Below are positions 32,030-40,580 of a stretch of DNA of 64,000 nt, in pieces. This DNA comes from Trueperella pyogenes (GTDB taxonomy: Bacteria > Actinomycetota > Actinomycetes > Actinomycetales > Actinomycetaceae): positions 62,001 to 126,000 of the forward strand of contig NZ_JVLH01000012.1 in NCBI RefSeq assembly GCF_001070855.1, written 5' to 3'. Below the pieces are notes generated by a model. The model was not told the DNA's origin. It worked only from the letters and a program-made list of their open reading frames with translations, and made no database searches. The position numbers and the translations under genes were made by a program. Within the stretch, counting starts at the first letter, position 1, and every line of letters begins with the position of its first letter.

Positions 32030-34330
32030 ATGTTCACCACTTCACGACGAGTGGCGATTGCAACCGGTGCGGCACTCGCACTCTTTGCAACCCCGCTGAC
32101 TGCGCTCGCGGAGCCCGCCAGCGATGCCACCTCTACAGCGGAAGCGAGCACTGAAGCTCCTGCTGCCACCCCCACTGCCGAGGCCTCGGCAAGTGAGGCG
32201 ACTCCTGACCCGGCTCCCGCAGTCGGAACGGAGCGCGGAGCATCCGATATCGTCACCTTGGATCTGTACAACCTGACCGATGTGCACGGACACATTGAGC
32301 CGCAAAAGGATCGCAAGACCAAGAAGATCAGCGAGTCGGGTCTTCCCGCGATGAATTGCTATCTCAAGAAAGCAAAGGCGACGAATCCGAACTCAAGCTT
32401 CACCCTGCTCGGCGACAATATTGGCGCGTCCCCCTACACCTCTGGTGCGCTGAAGGATAACCCGACCATCGAGGCCCTCAATACGATGCATGCCTTGGCG
32501 TCGACCATGGGTAACCACGAGTTGGATATGGGCCAGGCTGTCTTCAAGCAGCGTGTCGATGGATCGAACCCCTCTGAGTTTGTTCAGACGAATTTCCCCT
32601 ACCTGGCTGCAAACGTTGACGGAATGGGAACTTGGGGCTCGGGAACTCCTTACCTTGGAGAGTACAAGCTGTGGACCTCTCCCTCGGGAGTGACGGTTGC
32701 ATTTATTGGTGCAATTGCTGGGGACGTGCCCTATAAGCTCAGCCCCGGAACAACTGCGGGTCTGACCTTCAACGATCCGATCGCCAAGATCAACACGCTG
32801 GCAAAGAAGCTCAAGCAGGATGGAACCGCACAGATCGTCATCGCCATGCTCGATGATGACGTGAAGAATAACTACCCGAAGATGAGCGCAGATGTTGACG
32901 GCCTCATGGGCGGCGACACGCACGTGCCTTACGAGTTCGACCACGTCGATTCGCCGGTCACGCTCACCTCTGCAAATCCGCTTCTCGCGGGTGTTGCCTC
33001 GGGTTCCTACACGGATAACCTGGGCCTCATCCAGATCTCCTACGACACGGCGACCGGAAAGGTCGTTAAGGCCGATACCAAGCTGATCCCCGCTGCAACC
33101 GTTTACGAATGCGGTGAAGACCCCGAAACGAAGGCCGTCGTGACGCGCGCGCAGCAGGCCGCGGCAGTCGCCGGCGCTGAGGTTGTCGCACGAGGCTACA
33201 CCGAGAGCTTCCACCGCGGTATTTTCGAGGCCCCCGATGGAAGCATCGAAAAGGGCGGTAACCGCGGCATCGAATCGACGCTGGGTAACCTTGCGGCCGA
33301 CGCGATGCGTGAAACCATTCGCACACCCGATGGAAAGCCCGTTGATATCGGCATGATCAATGCCGGTGGTTTGCGCGCGGATCTTGAACCCGGTAGCGAT
33401 GGCACCATCACTTACAAGCAGAGCTACGATGTCATGCCCTTCTCGAACGAGCTGGGATACGTAACCATTAAGGGCTCCGATGTGAAGGATGCTCTGGAAG
33501 AACAGTGGAAGACGAACCTGAACTCTCAGAACTCGCGCCCGCTGCTCAAGCTTGGCCTGTCGAAGAATGTTCAATACACCTACGATGCCTCGAAGCCTTA
33601 CGGCGAGCGCATTACCTCGCTGCTGGTCAATGGTGCACCCATTGATATGAACAAGGAGTACACGGTTGGATCCGTTACCTTCTTGCTCGCAGGTGGTGAC
33701 ACCTTCCCGGCGCTGACCCGTGGCACGAAGACGGTTTTGGGCAACCTCGACCGCGATAAGTTCAACGAGTACCTGGGTGCACACAACGGCATTAAGGCCG
33801 CCACCCTCAAGCAAGCAATCGGCGTGACGCTCCCCAGCGATACGCTTACTCCCGATCAGGAATTCACTGTGCCTTTGCGCGGCCTGTCCTTCTCCGAGGG
33901 CCCCGGAAAGACTCAGAATGTCAAGGTCTCCTTCGGGTCGGTTGTCGCCAGCGCAAGTGTCGATAACTCGCTGCGTGAATTGCATGCCTCAGACGAAGCC
34001 TCGGTCATCACGACCGATGGCGCAGGCCAGGCAACTTTGAAGGCCTCGCTGCCGATGTCGGTGTGCGCTGCCAAGCCCGAAGGGGGAGTGCTCTCCCTGC
34101 CCGTCACCGTTGAGACCGACTTTGGGACCGTCGTTCCCGAGGCCGCAGGTTTGACCGTGTCGGTGGCTTGCCCCGCCGTTCAGCAGCCTGCAACGCCGAA
34201 CACCGCGGTGAACCCGAAGGCCCCGAAGGGCAAGAAGCTTGCGAAGACCGGTTCTGTAGCTGGAATTGCAGTTTTGGCTGCTCTTGCCTTGGGTGGTGCA
34301 GGGTTTGCTCTGCGTCGCAAGAAGAACTGA
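32030..34330 (+). CDS. Cell-wall-anchored 5'-nucleotidase / cyclic-nucleotide phosphodiesterase
   Basis: A 766-residue secreted metallophosphoesterase of the UshA/YfkN type, which dephosphorylates nucleotides to nucleosides outside the cell. Signal peptide at 1-27, then an Ala/Thr/Pro/Glu-rich spacer (about 28-70). N-terminal metal domain: NLTDVHGHIEPQ, LLGDNIGASP, TMGNHELDMG and MGGDTHVPYEFDH. C-terminal substrate domain: NAGGLRADLEPG, MPFSNELG and LAGGDTFPAL. It ends with sortase motif LAKTG, a hydrophobic segment and RRKKN. GAGAGGAA lies upstream of ATG 32030. It forms an apparent operon with the preceding nuclease and is terminated at 34384-34425. Confidence 0.93.
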   Translation: MFTTSRRVAIATGAALALFATPLTALAEPASDATSTAEASTEAPAATPTAEASASEATPDPAPAVGTERGASDIVTLDLYNLTDVHGHIEPQKDRKTKKISESGLPAMNCYLKKAKATNPNSSFTLLGDNIGASPYTSGALKDNPTIEALNTMHALASTMGNHELDMGQAVFKQRVDGSNPSEFVQTNFPYLAANVDGMGTWGSGTPYLGEYKLWTSPSGVTVAFIGAIAGDVPYKLSPGTTAGLTFNDPIAKINTLAKKLKQDGTAQIVIAMLDDDVKNNYPKMSADVDGLMGGDTHVPYEFDHVDSPVTLTSANPLLAGVASGSYTDNLGLIQISYDTATGKVVKADTKLIPAATVYECGEDPETKAVVTRAQQAAAVAGAEVVARGYTESFHRGIFEAPDGSIEKGGNRGIESTLGNLAADAMRETIRTPDGKPVDIGMINAGGLRADLEPGSDGTITYKQSYDVMPFSNELGYVTIKGSDVKDALEEQWKTNLNSQNSRPLLKLGLSKNVQYTYDASKPYGERITSLLVNGAPIDMNKEYTVGSVTFLLAGGDTFPALTRGTKTVLGNLDRDKFNEYLGAHNGIKAATLKQAIGVTLPSDTLTPDQEFTVPLRGLSFSEGPGKTQNVKVSFGSVVASASVDNSLRELHASDEASVITTDGAGQATLKASLPMSVCAAKPEGGVLSLPVTVETDFGTVVPEAAGLTVSVACPAVQQPATPNTAVNPKAPKGKKLAKTGSVAGIAVLAALALGGAGFALRRKKN

Positions 34331-34383
34331 AACGGATGCTGTACTCATGAAGATCTCAATCTGATTGAGCACTGAATTCGCAC

Positions 34384-34425
34384 GTGGGTGGCACGGTCGT
34401 ATGGCTGTGCCACCCACTGTTTTTG
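34384..34425 (+). terminator. Rho-independent terminator after the nucleotidase
   Basis: GTGGGTGGCAC (34384-34394) pairs perfectly with GTGCCACCCAC (34407-34417). A T-rich run follows (34420-34424). Confidence 0.85.
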
Positions 34426-34590
34426 TTAACTGTGTCAATCTCAGAGTGTGTCTCTTCTAGGGTTTGGCAGTTTTATGCAAGTGTGCCCATATGTTGAGAG
34501 GACAACTGTGATTCAGAAATGAATAATTACTGCATTTATGCGGAAAAGATGAGATTTATAGATTCGTTATCGAGCTGTATCCAATCCGCC

Positions 34591-34619
34591 TTGACACGCC
34601 TAATTGTGACGGGTGAAAC
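34591..34619 (+). promoter_or_regulatory. Probable promoter of the nucleoside-uptake operon
   Basis: A perfect -35 TTGACA (34591-34596) and TGAAAC (34614-34619) are spaced by 17 bases. The predicted leader is about 125 bases long. Apart from this and the upstream terminator, the 422-base gap 34331-34752 shows no gene and no riboswitch that I recognise. Confidence 0.5.
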
Positions 34620-34752
34620 TCATTAGTGGGCGTCAACGCAGCACACTTATGCGTTCTCGCAAGCGGTGATGCATGTGCCCATTCTGGGTCTCATCGCATC
34701 CTCGCATCTATCCATCTCTGGATGTACACAACCTATGTGGAGGAAATACAGC

Positions 34753-35850
34753 ATGAAGACCCTCACCAAATTTGTTGCGGTCGCCGGCGTCGCAACTCTC
34801 GCGCTGACCGCGTGCTCATCCGGCCAGAAGGCCTCGTCAGAATCTAGCTCTGACGCAGCATCGAAGGGCGCAAGCTTCAAGGCTTGTGCAGTGTCGGACG
34901 CAGGCGGTTGGGACGACAAGTCCTTCAACGAGTCCGCATACAACGGTCTGAAGGCCGCACAGTCCAAGCTCGGTATTCAGATCAACACGGCAGAGTCCTC
35001 CTCCTCGGCAGACTTCGTGCCCAACACCGAATCCATGGTTTCCGACGGCTGCAACCTGATCATCGGCGTTGGCTTCAACCTCGAGAAGGCGCTCCACGCC
35101 TCTGCAAATGAGAATAAGGATGTTCACTACGCACTGGTTGACTCCTCCTTCTCTGATGATTCCAACAAGACCGTCACCGTCGAGAACGCACGCCCACTGC
35201 TCTTCAACACCGCTGAAGCCGCCTACCTTGCGGGTTACGCCGCAGCAGGCATGTCCAAGACCGGCAAGGTTGCCACCTTCGGTGGTATCCAGATTCCTTC
35301 GGTTACCGTCTTCATGGACGGCTTTGCCGATGGTGTTGCCGCCTACAACAAGGCCAAGGGCACCAATGTCCAGGTCCTCGGTTGGGATAAGGCAACTCAG
35401 AACGGCTCCTTCACCCAGTCCTTCGATGACCAGGCACTGGGCAAGCAGCAGGCACAGCAGTTCATCGACCAGGGCGCTGACATCATCATGCCCGTCGCCG
35501 GCCCCGTGGGCCTGGGTGCAGCAGCAGCTGCACAGGCTGATGGCAAGACCTACATCATCGGTGTTGACTCCGACTGGTACGAATCTGCCCCCGACTACAA
35601 GTCGATCGTTCTGACCTCGGTCATGAAGGAAATTGGTGCTTCGGTTGAGCAGGCCATCACGGACTCCGTGAACGGCAAGTTCACTGCAACCCCCTACGTG
35701 GGCACCCTGGAAAACGGTGGCGTTTCCATCGCTCCCTTCCACGATTTCGACTCCAAGGTTCCCTCGGATCTGAAGGATGAGCTGACCAAGCTCACCGATC
35801 AGATCAAGAAGGGCGAGCTGAAGGTTGAGTCCGCAAACTCCCCGAAGTGA
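34753..35850 (+). CDS. BMP-family nucleoside-binding lipoprotein
   Basis: A 365-residue substrate-binding lipoprotein of the BMP/PnrA/Med family, which delivers nucleosides to YufOPQ-type ABC transporters. Lipobox LTACS, Cys at about residue 20. The ligand-site signatures are intact: DAGGWDDKSFNESAYNGLK (about 50-68), VGFNLEKALHASANEN, YLAGYAAAGMSKTGKVATFGG, and a terminal domain with IIGVDSDWYESAP. The ATG at 34753 has GTGGAGG upstream; an in-frame ATG at 34666 would spoil the signal peptide. It heads the operon of transporter and catabolic genes. A strong hairpin after it probably keeps it expressed above the membrane components. Confidence 0.95.
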   Translation: MKTLTKFVAVAGVATLALTACSSGQKASSESSSDAASKGASFKACAVSDAGGWDDKSFNESAYNGLKAAQSKLGIQINTAESSSSADFVPNTESMVSDGCNLIIGVGFNLEKALHASANENKDVHYALVDSSFSDDSNKTVTVENARPLLFNTAEAAYLAGYAAAGMSKTGKVATFGGIQIPSVTVFMDGFADGVAAYNKAKGTNVQVLGWDKATQNGSFTQSFDDQALGKQQAQQFIDQGADIIMPVAGPVGLGAAAAAQADGKTYIIGVDSDWYESAPDYKSIVLTSVMKEIGASVEQAITDSVNGKFTATPYVGTLENGGVSIAPFHDFDSKVPSDLKDELTKLTDQIKKGELKVESANSPK

Positions 35851-35866
35851 CGCGGAAATCTTAGGT

Positions 35867-35906
35867 TGGGGCGCGGTGGTTTTCGACCATCGCGCCCCAC
35901 TTTTTT
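35867..35906 (+). terminator. Strong hairpin with T6 between the binding protein and its ATPase
   Basis: The 14-base arms at 35867-35880 and 35886-35899 pair fully, with one G-U, around the loop TTTCG. TTTTTT follows at 35901-35906. It lies inside an otherwise continuous operon and probably gives partial termination. Confidence 0.85.
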
Positions 35907-35954
35907 CGGCTATCCTGAAACGGGAGCTCGACCACGCAGAAGGGGCGCAGTAGA

Positions 35955-37517
35955 GTGAAATTGGAACTGAAGGGGATCACCAAACGTTTCGGTCCTCTGG
36001 TCGCAAATAACGACATCAACCTGACAATTGAAGAAGGCCACATTCACGCACTTCTGGGTGAAAATGGAGCGGGTAAATCAACGTTGATGAACGTGCTCTA
36101 CGGCCTTCACCAGCCCGATGAAGGTGAAATCCTCATCGATGGAAAGCCCGTCCACTTCGATGGCCCCGGCGACGCGGTCGCAGCCGGCATCGGCATGGTT
36201 CACCAGCACTTCATGCTGATTCCAGTGTTTACCGTCGCGGAATCAATCGCACTGGGATTTGAACCAACCAAGGCAAGCGGCTTGATTGATCTTGCTCAAG
36301 CACGCAAGACCGTTAAAGAGGTTTCAGCGCGATTTGGTTTCGATCTTGATCCCGATGCGCTCATTGAAGATCTCTCGGTCGGCGCTCAGCAGCGAGTCGA
36401 AATCGTTAAAGCACTGTCGCGCCAGGCGAAGGTCCTTATTCTTGATGAGCCAACGGCAGTGCTCACGCCCCAAGAAACTGACGAACTCATGGCGATCATG
36501 CGTCAGCTTGCCGACGCGGGGACCTCGATTGTCTTCATCACACACAAGCTTCGCGAAGTTCGAGCCGTTGCAGATGAAATTACCGTGATTCGACGCGGTA
36601 CCGTTGTGGGCGAGGCCTCCCCGCAAGATTCTGAATCAGAGCTGGCGAATAAGATGGTCGGCCGCTCCGTCATGATGCGTGTTCAAAAAGCTCCCGCAGC
36701 GCCCACTGGTGGGGGACTGGAATTCAAAGCGATCTCCATGCTTTCGCCCCAGGGCGTTCCGCTTCTTGATCACGTCTCCTTCGCGGTAGAGCGTGGCGAA
36801 ATCGTTGCAGTCGCGGGTGTGCAGGGCAACGGCCAGACCGAATTGGCGCAAACCGTTTTGGGTCTGTGTACCCCAGATTCTGGTGAAATTCTTCTAGAAG
36901 GCGAAGATATTTCTTACGCGGGTCCTCGAAAGTCTTTGGACGCCGGTGTTGGCTTCATTCCCGAAGACCGATCGACCGATGGCATTATTTCTACTTTCTC
37001 CATCGCCGAGAACCTCATTTTGGACCAGTACAAGGATTCCTCCTTTGCATCGGGCCCAATGCTCAAGCTGGGGGCCATTGCTCAGAACGCGCGCGATAAA
37101 GAGCAGGAATTCGATATTCGTTTGACTTCAATCAATGACCCGATTTCCTCGCTTTCGGGTGGAAATCAGCAGAAGGTTGTTGTCGCGCGCGAGATGTCGA
37201 AGGATCTCAACCTGCTTGTTGCGAACCAACCGACCCGCGGTGTGGATGTTGGTTCTATTGAATTCATTCACAAGCGCATTGTTGAGGTGCGCGACCAGAA
37301 CATTCCCGTCCTTCTGATCTCATCGGAATTGGATGAAGTGATCTCGCTGGCCGATCGTATCGTCGTCATGTACCGAGGCCGCGTGATGGGGGTTGTTCCC
37401 GCGGACACCCCGCGTGACGTTCTTGGTTTGATGATGGCTGGTGTTCCCTATGACGAGGCCGTAGAAGGCGTGCACGAACACGCTGAGGTTTCGGATTCAC
37501 ACGTGGAGGAGAACTGA
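35955..37517 (+). CDS. Nucleoside ABC transporter ATP-binding protein (YufO-like)
   Basis: A 520-residue tandem ABC ATPase of the sugar/nucleoside importer class. First domain: LLGENGAGKSTLMNVLYGL (Walker A, about 35-53), LSVGAQQRVEIVKAL and ILDEPTAVLTP. Second domain: VQGNGQTELAQTV in place of a classical Walker A, GFIPEDRSTDGII and LSGGNQQKVVVAREM. The degenerate second Walker A is normal for RbsA/YufO proteins. It drives import of nucleosides delivered by the upstream BMP lipoprotein through the two permeases downstream. GTG start; the stop overlaps the next ATG (TGATG). Confidence 0.93.
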   Translation: MKLELKGITKRFGPLVANNDINLTIEEGHIHALLGENGAGKSTLMNVLYGLHQPDEGEILIDGKPVHFDGPGDAVAAGIGMVHQHFMLIPVFTVAESIALGFEPTKASGLIDLAQARKTVKEVSARFGFDLDPDALIEDLSVGAQQRVEIVKALSRQAKVLILDEPTAVLTPQETDELMAIMRQLADAGTSIVFITHKLREVRAVADEITVIRRGTVVGEASPQDSESELANKMVGRSVMMRVQKAPAAPTGGGLEFKAISMLSPQGVPLLDHVSFAVERGEIVAVAGVQGNGQTELAQTVLGLCTPDSGEILLEGEDISYAGPRKSLDAGVGFIPEDRSTDGIISTFSIAENLILDQYKDSSFASGPMLKLGAIAQNARDKEQEFDIRLTSINDPISSLSGGNQQKVVVAREMSKDLNLLVANQPTRGVDVGSIEFIHKRIVEVRDQNIPVLLISSELDEVISLADRIVVMYRGRVMGVVPADTPRDVLGLMMAGVPYDEAVEGVHEHAEVSDSHVEEN

Positions 37518-38779
37518 TGACCGCGGTAAAGCGTCCTTCGAAGGCACTGATTGTGTGCCGTCATATCCTGGGATCGCGATGGTTCGTTTCCATCCTTGCG
37601 GTTCTCATCGCCTTCGCTATCGGTGCCATTCTGATCGCGATGACCGGTGCATCGGTACTCGATGCCTACTACGCGATGTTCCGCGGAGCGATCTTTGATC
37701 CAACAGCTCGTAGTTTCCAGCGTCAGATCAAACCCCTGACAGAGTCCCTGTTCTTCTCCATCCCCTTGGTATTGGGTGGCTTGGGCCTTGCCTTGGGCTT
37801 CCGCGCAGGCCTGTTCAACATCGGTGGTAATGGCCAGATCATCTTTGGTGCTCTTGCCGCTGTCTGGGTTGGTTTCGCAATGAACCTGCCGCCCGTCGTT
37901 CACACTCTTGTTGCTCTTCTTGCCGCAATGGTTGCTGCTTCGCTCTATGCGGGAATTGCCGGTGTTCTGAAGGCAAAGACCGGGGCAAACGAAGTCATTG
38001 TCACCATCATGCTGAACTCGATTGCGACCTTGGCGCTGGGATACATCCTCTCGAAGAAGTCCTGGCAGGTTCCCGGTTCTAATCAGCCTCAAACCCCGAA
38101 GGTCGCGGATTCAGCTGCCTTCACCCGTATCTTGGATGCGCCCTTCAAGATCCACGTTGGCCTTTTTGTTGCGCTCCTTGCGGTCATCGTTTTCTGGTGG
38201 CTTATTGAGCGATCGACCCTCGGCTTTGAAATTCGCGCAGTTGGTGCGAACCCCGACGCCGCCCGTACCGCTGGTATCTCAGTCGGAAAGATCACCGCAA
38301 TTACCATGGCAATCTCGGGCGCTTTCCTGGGACTTGCAGGTGCGAACGAGGCCTTGGGTACCGTTGGTTACGTCTCCCGAGACATCGCTGGTTCAATCGG
38401 TTTCGATGCCATCACGGTTGCTCTCCTGGGCCGCAACAAGCCTCTGGGTACTCTGGGTGCAGGTATCCTCTTCGGTGCCTTCAAAGCCGGTGGCTACACC
38501 ATGCAGGCCAAGGGTGTTCCGATCGATATGATCTTGATCCTCCAGTCAGTGATCGTCTTGCTGATCGCAGCTCCCATGCTGGTCCGCTGGCTCTTCCATC
38601 TGCCAAAGGAAACCAAGAAGAGCTTGCGTGCTGAGCTCGCTGAACTCAGCGGTGAGCACTCTGAAGAAGACGGGAAGACCCCGGCCGTGGCCTCGGCAGT
38701 GAAGGAAGACGCAGCATCCAAGGGCGGCGATGCCGCCATCGATGGTGCCTCCACCGATGCGGAAGGAGAGGCACGATGA
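37517..38779 (+). CDS. Nucleoside ABC transporter permease 1 (YufP-like)
   Basis: A 420-residue BPD_transp_2-type permease with about ten membrane segments. Conserved features are LALGFRAGLFNIGGNGQIIFGALAA (about 92-116), KAKTGANEVIVTIMLNSIA, and the cytoplasmic ATPase-coupling region FEIRAVGANPDAARTAGISV. An acidic, Ala-rich tail of about 45 residues follows the last helix. It overlaps the ATPase gene by one base and permease 2 by four, so the transporter subunits are translationally coupled. Confidence 0.93.
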   Translation: MTAVKRPSKALIVCRHILGSRWFVSILAVLIAFAIGAILIAMTGASVLDAYYAMFRGAIFDPTARSFQRQIKPLTESLFFSIPLVLGGLGLALGFRAGLFNIGGNGQIIFGALAAVWVGFAMNLPPVVHTLVALLAAMVAASLYAGIAGVLKAKTGANEVIVTIMLNSIATLALGYILSKKSWQVPGSNQPQTPKVADSAAFTRILDAPFKIHVGLFVALLAVIVFWWLIERSTLGFEIRAVGANPDAARTAGISVGKITAITMAISGAFLGLAGANEALGTVGYVSRDIAGSIGFDAITVALLGRNKPLGTLGAGILFGAFKAGGYTMQAKGVPIDMILILQSVIVLLIAAPMLVRWLFHLPKETKKSLRAELAELSGEHSEEDGKTPAVASAVKEDAASKGGDAAIDGASTDAEGEAR

Positions 38780-40050
38780 GCCAGACGCGCGCAATGAATG
38801 ACGTTCAGCTGAAGCGCTCGTGGAAGATGCCGGTCGTCTACGTTCTGGCAGCCCTTCTGCAGATTCTTTTCGTCGTCAAGGTCAGTGGCGATGTCACAAT
38901 CAGGCTCAACGACAAGTCCCAGAGCATCAATATCGACGATATTGTCACCCCCGGTCGTCCCATCCTTCTGGTACTGACGGTATTCACCCTTCTGGTGACA
39001 GCCTGGTCGATCTACTCGGTGTGGGCACGTCGTCAAAATCCGCGGTGGCTTGACGTCACCATGATGATTGTCGCGGGAATTGCGACGGTCTTTGGCTTCT
39101 TGATCTACGCGGGTTCGGGTTCGGCCGGTGTCGTAACACTGACCTCCACCCTCTACTCCACAGTGGCAATCTCGACGCCTCTGATCTTCGGCTCCCTTTC
39201 GGGCGTTGTCTCCGAACGCGTTGGCGTTGTCAACATCGCCATTGAAGGCGACCTGCTCTTGGGTGCTTTCGCAGGCGTCATGGCAGCCTCCTTCTTCCAG
39301 ACCTCGTGGGCAGGTTTGATTGCCGCTCCGATCGCGGGCGCATTCCTTGGCTGCCTCTTGGCACTCTTCTCGGTCAAGTACGGCGTGGATCAGATCATCG
39401 TCGGTGTGGTTTTGAACGTCCTAGCAGTGGGCCTGACGACCTTCTTCTACGGAACGTGGATGACGACGAAGTCCGAGCTGTTCAACACCAACAGGTTCTC
39501 GCTCCCAGACATCAAGATCCCGCTCCTAGGTGAGATCCCAATTCTTGGTCCCGTGCTCTTCAACCACAACATCTTGGTGTACCTGATGTATGCCACGGTG
39601 ATTTTCTTGGCGGTTTACCTTTACCGCTCGCGCTGGGGCCTGCGCCTTCGCGCCTGTGGTGAGCACCCGCGAGCCGCCGATACCGTGGGCATCAACGTCA
39701 ATCGCACGCGAACCCTCAATGCGATCCTCGCTTCCAGTTTTGCTGGATTGGGCGGCGCATTCTTCACCATCGGTTCGGGCCTCTTCTTCACCGACAATAT
39801 CTCCGCAGGTAACGGCTACATCGCTCTTGCGGCAATGATTTTGGGTAAGTGGCACCCGATCGGTGCTATGGGCGCAGCGCTCATGTTCGGTTTCGCTCAG
39901 GCGCTTGCCCGCTTGCTGCCCAACCTTGAGCAGTCCATTCCTTCGGACCTGATTTCGATGATTCCTTACATCGTGACCATCATTGCGGTCGCTGGATTCG
40001 TCGGAAAGTCGCGTCCGCCGGCAGCCGAAAACATTCCCTACACGAAGTGA
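38776..40050 (+). CDS. Nucleoside ABC transporter permease 2 (YufQ-like)
   Basis: A 424-residue permease that pairs with the preceding one. An N-terminal extension with two extra hydrophobic segments (about 15-125) precedes the usual core. The core shows LIFGSLSGVVSERVGVVNIAIEGDLLLGAF, FGVDQI-like KYGVDQIIVGVVLNVLA, LRLRACGEHPRAADTVGINV (coupling helix) and GNGYIALAAMILGKW. It starts with an ATGA overlap. Its stop lies 30 bases before cdd, on the same operon. Confidence 0.93.
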   Translation: MSQTRAMNDVQLKRSWKMPVVYVLAALLQILFVVKVSGDVTIRLNDKSQSINIDDIVTPGRPILLVLTVFTLLVTAWSIYSVWARRQNPRWLDVTMMIVAGIATVFGFLIYAGSGSAGVVTLTSTLYSTVAISTPLIFGSLSGVVSERVGVVNIAIEGDLLLGAFAGVMAASFFQTSWAGLIAAPIAGAFLGCLLALFSVKYGVDQIIVGVVLNVLAVGLTTFFYGTWMTTKSELFNTNRFSLPDIKIPLLGEIPILGPVLFNHNILVYLMYATVIFLAVYLYRSRWGLRLRACGEHPRAADTVGINVNRTRTLNAILASSFAGLGGAFFTIGSGLFFTDNISAGNGYIALAAMILGKWHPIGAMGAALMFGFAQALARLLPNLEQSIPSDLISMIPYIVTIIAVAGFVGKSRPPAAENIPYTK

Positions 40051-40080
40051 TCGACGGCTAGATAGATGAAGGACCCAAAC

Positions 40081-40497
40081 ATGGATATCAATTGGGAAGA
40101 ACTCAAGGATCTTGCGATCTCGGCAATGGAGCAGGCTTACTGCCCCTATAGCGGATTCCCCGTTGGTGCGGCAGGACTGACAACCGATGGACATACCTAT
40201 TCGGGCTGCAATGTGGAAAATGCCGGTTATGGCGTGACCCTGTGTGCCGAATGCGGGATGGTCTCGCAGATGGTGCGCTCGGGCGGAGGCCGCTTAGCAG
40301 CGGTCGTTGCAGTGAATGGAAACTGCGAACCCGTGGCTCCTTGCGGACGCTGCCGCCAGCTTATTTTTGAGCACGGTGGGAATGACTGCTTGGTTCTGAT
40401 GCCCGAAGGCGTCATGACCATGAAGCAGGTGCTCCCGGGAGCTTTTGGTCCGCACGATCTAACCGAAGTCGCCTCGGCGCGATTCACTGAAGACTAA
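40081..40497 (+). CDS. cdd: Cytidine deaminase
   Basis: A 138-residue homotetrameric-type cytidine/deoxycytidine deaminase that makes uridine or deoxyuridine. The zinc site is complete: NVENAGYGVTLCAECGM (Cys plus catalytic Glu, about 48-64) and PCGRCRQ (two Cys). YCPYSGFPVGAAGLT is the typical substrate-binding N-terminus. AAGGA lies eight bases before ATG 40081, so this start is preferred over the ATG at 40066. The transport operon upstream and phosphorylases downstream give it a clear place in pyrimidine nucleoside catabolism. Confidence 0.95.
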   Translation: MDINWEELKDLAISAMEQAYCPYSGFPVGAAGLTTDGHTYSGCNVENAGYGVTLCAECGMVSQMVRSGGGRLAAVVAVNGNCEPVAPCGRCRQLIFEHGGNDCLVLMPEGVMTMKQVLPGAFGPHDLTEVASARFTED

Positions 40498-40502
40498 TCA
40501 TT

Positions 40503-40545
40503 GTGGCGGGCGTATGTGTCATCAGGTGACATGTACGTCCGCCAC
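40503..40545 (+). terminator. Long intercistronic hairpin between cdd and deoA
   Basis: The 19-base arms (40503-40521 and 40527-40545) pair throughout, with three G-U pairs, around TCAGG. No T run follows and the operon continues, so it may be an mRNA-processing or stabilising element or a weak terminator. Confidence 0.55.
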
Positions 40546-40580
40546 ACACATAGCCGACAACAACACCCAGGAAGGACATC

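Noticed and set aside
32393-33985. 530-residue minus-strand open frame
   Set aside because: It is the exact antisense of the 5'-nucleotidase, whose metal and substrate motifs are complete. The antisense product has no recognisable motif.
34837-35742. 301-residue minus-strand open frame
   Set aside because: Antisense to the nucleoside-binding lipoprotein, with a Gly/Val/Cys/His composition typical of a shadow.
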